A DNA stretch of 64,000 nucleotides, taken from positions 124,001 through 188,000 of the forward strand of contig CANFTW010000004.1 of the NCBI GenBank assembly GCA_947450025.1. Direction: 5' to 3'. Positions 1-8,500 of the stretch are shown here, one piece after another. This DNA is from Bacteroidota bacterium (GTDB lineage Bacteria; Bacteroidota; Bacteroidia; B-17B0; Aurantibacillaceae). The position numbers were made by a program, and so were the translations under genes. Numbering within the stretch: position 1 is the stretch's first letter; each line of letters opens with the position of its first letter. Below the pieces are notes generated by a model, which worked only from the letters and a program-made list of their open reading frames with translations, searched no databases and had not been told where the DNA came from.

Positions 1-55
1 CTAAATACAGCTTAGGATATTTTTTAAAAAAGTTTTTTTTATAAATATTTATTAT

Positions 56-63
56 TAGCTTTG
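56..63 (+). promoter_or_regulatory. -7 promoter element of the cold-shock gene
   Basis: TAGCTTTG matches the Bacteroidota primary sigma -7 consensus TAnnTTTG exactly. It lies 28 bases before the ATG of the cold-shock gene. The -33 region is a T-rich run without a clear TTTG. The predicted leader is short and AT-rich. Confidence 0.6.
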
Positions 64-91
64 GGCATAAACAATTTTTTAAAAAAATAAA

Positions 92-283
92 ATGAGCACA
101 GGAACAGTAAAATTTTTTAACGAAACTAAAGGTTTTGGTTTCATTAAAGAGGAAGAATCAGGAAAAGAGTACTTTGTACACGTAACTGGTTTAGTAGACA
201 AAATCAGAGAAAACGACAATGTTACCTTTGAAATCCAAGAAGGTAAAAAAGGATTAAATGCAGTAAACGTAAAACTATCATAG
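92..283 (+). CDS. Cold-shock domain protein (CspA family)
   Basis: A 63-residue single cold-shock domain that binds single-stranded RNA/DNA through a five-stranded OB fold and acts as an RNA chaperone in the cytoplasm. Both nucleic-acid-binding motifs are visible: RNP1 as KGFGFI (residues 13-18) and RNP2 as YFVHV (27-31). The length is close to the usual 65-70 residues. The ATG follows an A-rich stretch with no Shine-Dalgarno. The gene is monocistronic, with its own promoter upstream and a strong hairpin terminator directly after it. The family assignment is secure; which Csp paralogue it is, and whether it responds to cold, cannot be told from sequence. Confidence 0.95.
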   Translation: MSTGTVKFFNETKGFGFIKEEESGKEYFVHVTGLVDKIRENDNVTFEIQEGKKGLNAVNVKLS

Positions 284-307
284 TTATATAATACCATTTA
301 AAATTTT

Positions 308-340
308 ATCCCCGGAAAGTAATTTTCGGGGATTTTTTTT
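308..340 (+). terminator. Intrinsic terminator of the cold-shock gene
   Basis: An 11-pair stem (308-318 with 323-333, one G-U pair) with a GTAA loop is followed by a run of eight T residues. It lies 25 bases after the csp stop codon. Confidence 0.9.
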
Positions 341-434
341 ACAGTATTTTTTATGGAAAAAGTAAACATTAAACACACTAATAGTTAAAAAAATGTTATT
401 TTAGGCGACTAATTAAAAAACACTAAAATTATTT

Positions 435-2387
435 ATGGAACAAGTTACTGTACAAAAAGGGCATCCAAAAGGACTTTACCTATTATTTTTTACTGAAATG
501 TGGGAGCGTTTTTCTTACTATGGAATGCGTGCAATTTTTACGTTATTTATGGCCAATGCCTTATTGTTTGATAAATCTTTATCATCAACTATTTATGGTA
601 ATTATACAGGCTTAGTATACTTAACTCCGCTTATCGGAGGTTATGTGGCAGATAAATATTGGGGCAACAGACGTTCGATTTTTATTGGAGGTATTTTAAT
701 GGCAATTGGGCAATTTTTCATGTTCATGTCTGCTTCTTTTTATAGTAACAGCTCGCTTTCAGCAACGCTTATGTTTACTGGTCTTGGATTTTTAATTTTC
801 GGTAATGGTTTTTTCAAACCAAATATTTCAACATTAGTTGGTCAATTGTATGCCGATGGTGATAAGAGAGTGGATTCGGCATTCACTATTTTTTACATGG
901 GTATTAACTTAGGCGCTTTTTTCGCACCATTAGTTTGTGGTGGATTAGGCGAAGTTTATGAAAATGGAGTTATTAATCCAGCAGCTTTTAAATGGGGATT
1001 CCTTGCGGCTTGTATAGGAATGATAATAAGTACCATTTCATTTGAATTTTTAAAAGGTAAATATCTAGTTTCTCCAACTGGCGAGGCTATAGGCGTAAAA
1101 CCAAAGCCTGCTGTAATTGATAATAGTGTTTCAAAAGTTAAAACTACACCTGTTCAAATGGCATTTTGGGCTATTTTAGCACTTGTTTTATTTGTTGTAT
1201 TTAAAGGATTTGTAGGATTTGATACCATTGGCGCGTTTATTTATACAGCTTGTATTGTTGCACCAGCAACTATTATTACTGATAAAAGTTTAACTAAAGA
1301 AGAAAAAGAAAGAATTTGGGTAATTTTTATCATTGCATTTTTTGTTATTTTCTTTTGGTCGGCATTTGAACAAGCTGGTGCATCATTAACCTTTTTCGCT
1401 CAGGAACAAACTAATCGTATGATTGGTTCATTTGAAGTAAAAGCAAGTTATTTCCAAAGTATAAACGCAGTAGCAATTGTTATTTTTGCTCCACTATTTG
1501 CTATTTTATGGACAACTTTAGGTAAAAAGAATCGCGAACCCGCTTCGCCTGTTAAGCAAGCTGTTGGTTTGTTTTTATTAGCAATCGGTTATTTGATTAT
1601 TGCTATTGGTGTTAAAGATTTAGATCCAAGTGTAAAAGTTAGCATGATGTGGTTAGTAACACTTTACACGGTGCATACCTTTGGTGAATTATGTTTATCT
1701 CCAATTGGATTATCAATGGTTGTTAAACTAGCTCCTGTAAGATTTGCATCATTATTAATGGGAGTATGGTTTTTATCGACGGCAACTGCCAATAAATTTG
1801 CAGGAGACTTAAGCGCATTATACCCTGAAGAAGTGAAATTAGAAAAAAGTGTAACTGCATCTCAATTTACATTTAACACAACTGATAGTTTAATGAATAA
1901 AAACATTACAATTGACAGTTTATTAGTTACAAAATTGGCAGCCATGCACCCTCACACAATTATGAAGATTGCATTAGATACAGATGATGATGCTAAAGCA
2001 AAAGAGCCTACATTTATTGATAAATTTAAAACAAATTTATTTGGAGCAAAAGAAGGAGGTAGAAAAGATTCTCTTATTAGTTTATCACCTGCTAAAACAA
2101 CTAACGATTCTGTCTCTGTATTTCAAATGAAACAAATAGTAGCGGCGGATGCAAAATATGCTTATGCTAAATTTTTTAATGAAGATGGTACTAAATTATA
2201 TGTTTTAAAGAGTTCTAAATCCTTAGAAATATGGAATTTAAGCCCCGAAAAGCCTTCTTTTATGGGAATTCAAATTAGTAGCTTGTATCATTTTTTCATG
2301 ATATTTGTAGTAATGGCTGGTGGAGCATCATTAATTTTATTCTTCTTAAGTAAAAAATTGCTAAAAATGATGCATGGGGTTAAATAA
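435..2387 (+). CDS. POT/PTR family proton-dependent peptide transporter
   Basis: A 650-residue inner-membrane symporter for di- and tripeptides. The N-terminal region carries family signatures: the loop GYVADKYWGNRR (about residues 69-80) and the PTR2-type stretch GNGFFKPNISTLVGQ (about 123-137), followed by FYMGINLGAFFAP. Multiple hydrophobic helices run to about residue 455. About 150 hydrophilic residues (roughly 460-608) then precede the last helix (about 618-640), so a sizeable domain sits between the final two membrane segments. This extra loop makes the protein longer than the typical 450-500 residue bacterial transporters. The start is the ATG at 435; a weak TATTTTAG element lies at 397-404. 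It appears to be transcribed alone. Substrate range is inferred from the family only. Confidence 0.93.
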   Translation: MEQVTVQKGHPKGLYLLFFTEMWERFSYYGMRAIFTLFMANALLFDKSLSSTIYGNYTGLVYLTPLIGGYVADKYWGNRRSIFIGGILMAIGQFFMFMSASFYSNSSLSATLMFTGLGFLIFGNGFFKPNISTLVGQLYADGDKRVDSAFTIFYMGINLGAFFAPLVCGGLGEVYENGVINPAAFKWGFLAACIGMIISTISFEFLKGKYLVSPTGEAIGVKPKPAVIDNSVSKVKTTPVQMAFWAILALVLFVVFKGFVGFDTIGAFIYTACIVAPATIITDKSLTKEEKERIWVIFIIAFFVIFFWSAFEQAGASLTFFAQEQTNRMIGSFEVKASYFQSINAVAIVIFAPLFAILWTTLGKKNREPASPVKQAVGLFLLAIGYLIIAIGVKDLDPSVKVSMMWLVTLYTVHTFGELCLSPIGLSMVVKLAPVRFASLLMGVWFLSTATANKFAGDLSALYPEEVKLEKSVTASQFTFNTTDSLMNKNITIDSLLVTKLAAMHPHTIMKIALDTDDDAKAKEPTFIDKFKTNLFGAKEGGRKDSLISLSPAKTTNDSVSVFQMKQIVAADAKYAYAKFFNEDGTKLYVLKSSKSLEIWNLSPEKPSFMGIQISSLYHFFMIFVVMAGGASLILFFLSKKLLKMMHGVK

Positions 2388-2430
2388 ATAACATTTAACG
2401 TTTTAGTCATATTTAGAAATTAGAATTAAC

Positions 2431-2438
2431 TATTTTTG
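2431..2438 (+). promoter_or_regulatory. -7 promoter element of the thioredoxin-fold gene
   Basis: TATTTTTG is an exact match to TAnnTTTG. It contains the TTG that would otherwise be the longest possible start of the gene. This argues that translation begins further downstream, at 2466 or 2490. Confidence 0.6.
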
Positions 2439-2465
2439 GGCATACATTTTACCTTTTTTAGCACC

Positions 2466-3114
2466 ATGTTTAACTGGAAAGATATATCAATGGCAGGGAT
2501 TATTATCCTTGGTGTTATATTCTATACTTGTAAAAAAAACACCTTACAAGCATCCATCTTTTCAGATGAAAATAGAGCTAGTAATTTTATTCAACCAAAT
2601 AATATCACCTTTACCTCAGAAAACACAGATATTAATTTTCGAGAAGAAGCATTAGTTAATTGGATAAGTTTTGATGAAGCCTATTTAAAATGTAAAAAAA
2701 ATCCTCGTCCCATTTTAATTGATATTTATACTCAATGGTGTGGTCCGTGCAAAATGATGACTCATCAAACATTTAACCATCCTGATATTGCAAAAATATA
2801 TTAATGATAATTTTTATGCCGTGAAATTTGATGCAGAAAGCAAAGACAGTGTGAAGTTTGACAAATACACCTTTGTTAGTTCAGATAATTCTAACCCGAA
2901 AGCAGCGCATCAATTTGCTTTATCTATATTAGATAATCAATTGGCTTATCCTTCAATTGTATTTTTAAATAATCAAATTCAACGATTGGATATCATTAAA
3001 GGTTTTATGCCTCCTAAAAGTTTTGAGCCAATATTAAAATATTATGGATCTGGAGACTACCAAACGAGTAAATGGGAAGATTATGAAAAAACATTCGAAT
3101 CTTCCCTTAAATAA
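2466..3114 (+). pseudogene. Thioredoxin-fold envelope protein, interrupted by a frameshift
   Basis: Two overlapping reading frames together encode one thioredoxin-like protein of about 216 residues. The first part has an N-terminal hydrophobic segment (AGIIILGVIFYTC, possibly a lipoprotein signal) and then the redox motif WCGPC. It ends at a TAA at 2802-2804. The second part continues in the +1 frame with the rest of the fold, including the cis-proline region LAYPSIVFLNN. Removing one A from the run of five at 2792-2796 restores continuous sequence DIAKYINDNFYAVKF. The family reduces or transfers disulfides in the periplasm. Promoter position favours ATG 2466 or 2490 as start. Either the gene is a recent pseudogene or there is a one-base homopolymer assembly error; the second half looks well conserved, so error or very recent mutation is likely. 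Confidence 0.8.
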
Positions 3115-3124
3115 TTTTTGACAA

Positions 3125-4438
3125 TTATACTAAATCACCGTATAAATCAAAATCACTAGCATCTTTAATTTTAACATCAGCAAAATCGCCAATTCTAACA
3201 TAGTTAGTATCCGTTGCTTTTACTAAAACTTCATTATCAACATCAGGGCTATCAAATTCTGTTCTACCAACAAAATAGTCATTCTCTTTCCTATCAAATA
3301 ATACTTTATAGGTTTTTCCAATTTTTTCTTGATTTAAATTATAAGAAATTTCTTGTTGAACTTTCATGACAGCATCTGCGCGTTCCTTTTTAACTTTTTC
3401 TTTCACATCATCCTTTAGTAAATAAGCATGTGTGTTTTCTTCATGAGAATAGGTGAAAATCCCTAATCTTTCAAATTTAGAATCAGACACCCATTGTAAC
3501 ATCTCTTCATGATCTTGTTTGGTTTCGCCCGGATAACCAGCAATTAAAGTTGTTCTAATGGCAATACCTGGAACTTTATCACGGATTTGATTAACGGTAT
3601 CAATCGTTTTTTGCTTTGTAATTCCACGTCTCATGCTTTTTAGCATATTATCTGAAATGTGTTGTAACGGCATATCTAAATAATTACACACATTACTACG
3701 CTTATTCATGACATCCAAAACATCCATTGGAAATCCACTTGGAAAAGCATAATGTAATCGAATCCAATCGATACCTTCTACATCACTTAATTGATCTACT
3801 AAATTGGCTAGTTCACGCTTTTTATAAATATCTAATCCGTAGTATGTTAAATCTTGGGCAATTAATAATAATTCTCGGGTGCCTTTAATTGCTAATAATT
3901 TTGCTCTACTTACCAGGGCCTCAATAGGTTCTGAAATGTGTCCTCCTCGCATTAATGGAATAGCACAAAAACTGCAGGGTCTATCACAACCTTCACTAAT
4001 TTTAAAATAGGCGAAATGATTAGGAGTAGTCAATAATCGCTCTCCTACTAATTCTTTTTTATAATCTGCTTTTAAGGTTTTTAAAATTTTTGGCAATTCA
4101 CGAGTACCAAAGTAAGCATCAACATCTGGAATTTCTTTTTCTAAATCAGCTTTATACCTTTCACTTAAACAGCCAGTTACATATAGCTTTTCAATACTTC
4201 CATCTTTTTTTGCTTCTACATATCTTAAAATTGTATCGATACTTTCTTGCTTTGCATTTTCAACAAAACCACAAGTATTAATAATAACGATATTATGATT
4301 ATCATCTTCGCTTTCATGCTCCACATTAAAGTTATTAGCTTTTAATTGGCCCATTAAAACTTCGCTATCAACAATATTTTTGCTACAACCAAGGGTTACA
4401 ACATTGACCTTATTTTTCTTTTGAGTTTTTGTTTTCAT
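3125..4438 (-). CDS. rimO: Ribosomal protein uS12 methylthiotransferase RimO
   Basis: A 437-residue radical-SAM enzyme that adds a methylthio group to the conserved aspartate of ribosomal protein S12. The N-terminal methylthiotransferase domain has its three cluster cysteines at 18 (TLGCSKN), 56 and 90. The radical-SAM cluster is CDRPCSFC (C151, C155, C158), followed by IPLMRG. A TRAM-like domain ends the protein. The TLGCSKN form is characteristic of RimO rather than MiaB, and the length is typical. It is divergently arranged with the membrane protein at 4504, and their 5' ends are close together. Start at ATG 4438 keeps a basic N-terminus before the first domain. Confidence 0.96.
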   Translation of the reverse strand: MKTKTQKKNKVNVVTLGCSKNIVDSEVLMGQLKANNFNVEHESEDDNHNIVIINTCGFVENAKQESIDTILRYVEAKKDGSIEKLYVTGCLSERYKADLEKEIPDVDAYFGTRELPKILKTLKADYKKELVGERLLTTPNHFAYFKISEGCDRPCSFCAIPLMRGGHISEPIEALVSRAKLLAIKGTRELLLIAQDLTYYGLDIYKKRELANLVDQLSDVEGIDWIRLHYAFPSGFPMDVLDVMNKRSNVCNYLDMPLQHISDNMLKSMRRGITKQKTIDTVNQIRDKVPGIAIRTTLIAGYPGETKQDHEEMLQWVSDSKFERLGIFTYSHEENTHAYLLKDDVKEKVKKERADAVMKVQQEISYNLNQEKIGKTYKVLFDRKENDYFVGRTEFDSPDVDNEVLVKATDTNYVRIGDFADVKIKDASDFDLYGDLV

Positions 4439-4503
4439 TAATTTTCAACTGCGACAATAGGAAGTATTTTACTAATTTTAGATTTACAAATTTAGCTAAA
4501 AAA

Positions 4504-5097
4504 ATGATGATGCCTAAAAAACGCCTATTAATAACTACTCTAGTCTTATTTATAGGGTCATCTATTTTAAATGCCTCAATTCTTTCTATAAACCCTAAAA
4601 ACAGTGAATTAGTAAACAACTATTTTACTGAAATGAAAATTGAAAGCTTAATCTATTTATTCATTGGTTTAGTGAGTTTTTTATGTTCTTTAATTTTTTG
4701 GTTGATTATTAAATATTCATTTTATAAAGGCACTGCAATCTCTTTATTTATATTGAGTTTCATATTAATTTACAATGGCTATCATCAAAACGCGATCCAT
4801 CAAAAACAGAAATCAAAAATTGAACAACTTCTAATTAAAACATCACAACCTATTCAAACAAATGAATTGGATGGAATAAATGTAGAACTTGAGTGCCTGA
4901 AACAATACCAATGGATAAATTGGGCCATACTAACAGTAGGCATTATGTTGTATTTTTTATTTCATACTTCACCACAAAAATTCTGGAAAGGTTTTGGGTT
5001 TGGTCTGATAATTAGTACTTGCATCATGTTAAGCTTAAATAAAATATCCAAAAACAATCTGTTAAGGTACCAAACATTCATTCAGTCTATTTTTTGA
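4504..5097 (+). CDS. Hypothetical multi-pass membrane protein
   Basis: I do not recognise a family. The protein has about five hydrophobic segments: LLITTLVLFIGSSIL, then LIYLFIGLVSFLCSLIFWLI, GTAISLFILSFILI, INWAILTVGIMLYFLF and GFGLIISTCIMLSL. A hydrophilic stretch of about 45 residues lies between the third and fourth segments. I chose the ATG at 4504, the first of three consecutive Met codons. The longer reading frame from 4429 would overlap rimO and give an unlikely polar N-terminus ahead of the first helix. A weak TAATTTTAG promoter-like element lies about 25 bases upstream. It is likely an inner-membrane protein of unknown function. Confidence 0.6.
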   Translation: MMMPKKRLLITTLVLFIGSSILNASILSINPKNSELVNNYFTEMKIESLIYLFIGLVSFLCSLIFWLIIKYSFYKGTAISLFILSFILIYNGYHQNAIHQKQKSKIEQLLIKTSQPIQTNELDGINVELECLKQYQWINWAILTVGIMLYFLFHTSPQKFWKGFGFGLIISTCIMLSLNKISKNNLLRYQTFIQSIF

Positions 5098-5110
5098 TTT
5101 AACAATTAAA

Positions 5111-5147
5111 CAACATCATACTATTATAGTAACCAGCTATGATGTTG
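5111..5147 (+). terminator. Possible terminator hairpin
   Basis: A 10-pair perfect stem (5111-5120 with 5138-5147) lies just after the membrane protein gene. The loop is 17 bases and only a weak T-rich tail follows, so termination is plausible but not strong. Confidence 0.4.
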
Positions 5148-5171
5148 ATTTCTAACTGTAAAAAAAGTGTT

Positions 5172-5210
5172 ATTTTTTGAAAATATATTCCCATTTTTTC
5201 AGTAACTTTA
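5172..5210 (+). promoter_or_regulatory. Probable promoter of rnpB
   Basis: TTTTTTG ends at 5179 and TAACTTTA lies at 5203-5210, one base off the TAnnTTTG consensus. The expected start point a few bases later coincides with the 5' strand of the P1 helix of RNase P RNA. Confidence 0.45.
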
Positions 5211-5213
5211 TAC

Positions 5214-5577
5214 AAAACAGGTTTGTTTCATCGCTCTTTATATTAAGGGAGGAAAGTCCGGGCAACGCAGAGCAATTTGCCATCTGAAAAGATGGGTATG
5301 TTTTTAGGAATAAAAGCATAACAGAGAGTGTCACAGAAAACCAGGTAGCCATTATGTTTACATAATGGTCATAGTGAAAATGTGAGGTAAGAGCTCACAT
5401 GTGTAATTGGTAACAAATACATAGGACAAACCTCTTATGTTGTAAGGCCATGTAAACTCTAATTTTGTGGCGGCTCGTCACAATAACTTCGGTTATGTTA
5501 GAGAGGGTAGGCTGCATAGATAAATGATGAAAGTCGTGCTTGCACGAAACAGAACTCGGCTTATAGAACCTGTTTTT
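5214..5577 (+). ncRNA. rnpB: RNase P RNA, bacterial type A
   Basis: This is the catalytic RNA of RNase P, which removes 5' leaders from tRNA precursors. The universally conserved 5' core GAGGAAAGTCCGGGC is at about 5250-5264. The matching 3' core ACAGAACTCGGCTTATAG is at about 5550-5566. The ends pair as helix P1: AAAACAGGTT at 5214-5223 with AACCTGTTTT at 5567-5576. The internal GAGAGGGTAGGCTGC segment fits the conserved region preceding the 3' core. Size (about 364 nt) is normal for the type. The gene sits alone between a small membrane protein gene and the PKD gene. Confidence 0.95.
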
Positions 5578-5594
5578 ATTTTTAAACTGTACTC

Positions 5595-8500
5595 ATGCTA
5601 AACCGCATATTATATACCATCATGATTGTTTTGGTTTCAAAACTATCATTTGCTCAGTGTCCTCAAGTTTATGACTACTTAGGAAATTTAGTAACCAATC
5701 CCTATTTTATTGATTGTCAAGGAACAGGGATATATAATATGAATTTCGCATCGAATACCAACTGGGGGCCATACACAATTAGTTGGGGAGATGGAACAGC
5801 AAATACTGTTGGCGCCTCCTACACGGCTAGTTCATTAATTAATCACACTTATAATTCATCAACACCAGACACATTTGTTATTACACTCAGTATTCCTTCT
5901 TTAAGTTGTACCCTCACAGGGTTGGCTGTGATGGAAAAACCCGTCAACGCGTCTATACAAATCCCAATTGGAGGCATCACTACTGCATGTGCACCAAAAG
6001 CACTATTATTTACTAATTCTAGTACGGATGTTTCACAAACCACATGGTTCACTTGGAACTTCGGTGATGGTTCTCCTATTCAAACTTTCAGTTATTCGAA
6101 TGTTGGACAAACCATTTCACACACTTATAATCCTGGTACAGTTAATTGTCAAACAGCAGTGACATTAACTGCAAAAAATTATTGTACAACCATACCTACT
6201 ATTGCAAATTTCAATCCTATTCAAATTTATGATAAAGATGATGCGGCCATTACACCATCTGCTTTTATTAAATGTTGGCCCGATAATATATTTACATTTA
6301 CAAATACAACAAATCGAAATTGTGTCCCTCAAGGAAATACGTTTCAAAGACAAGAACGATGGAATTTAGGCGACCATTGGGGATTAGGGCATGATTCGAT
6401 TGTGGGATGGAGACCTTGGCCTCCTACTTCACCGCTGAGTGTTGCGTATCCTTCAGTTGGAACCTATACCGTTTTATTAGAAGATAGTAATTTGTGTGGA
6501 GTGGATCTTCAAATTCAATCGGTTACTATCGTAAACCCTCCAACGGCTGGTATTATAGCACCCTCAGGTCCATTATGTCAAAATTCAGCTATTACCTTTA
6601 CGAATACAAGTCCTACAGGATATTTGTATAAATGGAATTTTGGAAATGGTGGAGGTTTTGTTTCTAAACCATACGGAGTTCAAACATACACCTACAATAC
6701 ACCTGGAACTTATACTATATCCTTGGTTGCACTAATTGGTGGAGGTGGCGCCTCATGCACTGATACCGATAAAGTGGTGATTACAATTTTACCAAGTCCT
6801 ACAGCAAACTTTACTGTCAGTCCAAATAAAGGATGCAATTCTATTACAGGTGCAACGTTTACAGATTTATCCTCTAATGCTATTTCTTGGGCTTGGAATT
6901 TTGGAAACGGAAATACATTTAACGGTCAGATTCCTCCAGCTCAAAATTACACCAATATTGGAACTTCAATAGCGAGTTTAACGATTACTTCGGCTAATAC
7001 TTGTACCCAAAGTTTTACCACACCCATAACTGTTTATCAAATACCAATAGCAGCTTTTTCATCAACTAATGCCTGTGTTGGAGCATTAGTCAATTTTATT
7101 GACAATTCAACTCATGCTTCAGGAGATCCTATTATTTCTTGGAATTGGAATTTTGCTGATGCATCCCCTACCTCTTCTGCTTCTATTCAAAATCCTTCTC
7201 ATACATACTCTGTTCAAAATACATACTCTGTTCAATTGTCTGTAAATACAGCAAATTGTAGTGACACAGTCATTCAAAACATTACAATCAATATTAAACC
7301 TACAGCTCATTTCACCTTAACGCCAAGTAATGGCTGCCCTACTCTAACGGTTAATTTTACAAATACATCAACTAATGCAACAAGTTATAATTGGACTTTT
7401 GGAAACGGAAACAATTCAGCTGTAATTCATCCTACAGAATTATTCACAAATACCACCGCGGTTAATCAAACTTATACTATAAATCTAACAGCGTCAACTG
7501 CTTCAGGCTGTTCAGATTCCTTTACATCAACCGTTACTGTATTTAAAAAACCGATCTCATTATTTTCTGTCAATGCTCCAGCAGGTTGCTCACCTGTGGC
7601 AGCAACTTTTTCTAACACCTCTTCAGGTGCGAATAGTTTCTTGTGGACATTTGGAGATGGCGCAACAAGCACAAATTCTACAGCAGTTTTATCACATACA
7701 TATGTAAACTCCACATTATTGATTCAAACATACACAGCACAATTAGTAGTGAATAGTATCAATGGTTGCAAAGATAGCTCATCAATCAGTATCACCTCAT
7801 ATCCAAGACCTATTTTCAACTTCACCATGTTGCCAAATAGTGGATGTTCGCCATTGAATATAAATTTCCCTTCTGTTCTTGGTGCCGTTTCATATCAATG
7901 GGATTTTGGAGATGGAAGTCCCTTAGATTTTTCTCCTAACCCAAATCACACCTTTACCAATACAACAACCGTTAACCAAACCTTTACCGTACAATTAATT
8001 GCCTCAAATGCTTTTTCGTGTGCCGATACAGCATATGGCTACCCTATTGTTTTCGCAAAACCTCAAGCTAACTTTGTTCATACGCCTACAGTTGGATGCT
8101 CTCCTTTATTGACGACGTTTACCAATAATAGTATATCGGGCACAAGCTATCTTTGGAGATTTGGGGATGGAACAACATCCTCTTTAACCAACACTAATCA
8201 TACTTATATCAATCCAAACAATAACTCCAATCAACCTTATAGCTGTACTTTAATTGCAAACAGTATCAATGGATGCAAGGACTCTATTACAAAAAACATT
8301 TTGGTTTATTATAAACCAGATGCCACGTTCAGTATTGACACTCCAAAATGCCTTTCAAAAACAATCACTTTTACTAATCATACAATAGGTGTTACAAATA
8401 ATATTTGGGATTTTGGTGACTTTTCTAGTTCAAACCTTGCAAATCCAATTCACACCTACACTAATAATACCTCTGGAAATATAACTTTTACCGTTGGATT

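Noticed and set aside
79-297. Reading frame on the minus strand opposite the cold-shock gene
   Set aside because: It is a shadow of the real csp gene and lacks any recognisable motif.
2436-2465. Upstream extension of the thioredoxin-fold gene from TTG 2436
   Set aside because: The TTG lies inside a consensus promoter element, so transcription would begin after it.
2792-2804. Programmed +1 frameshift in the thioredoxin-fold gene
   Set aside because: The A5 tract lacks a recognisable stimulator or a typical slippery pattern for +1 shifting; a mutation or sequencing error is simpler.
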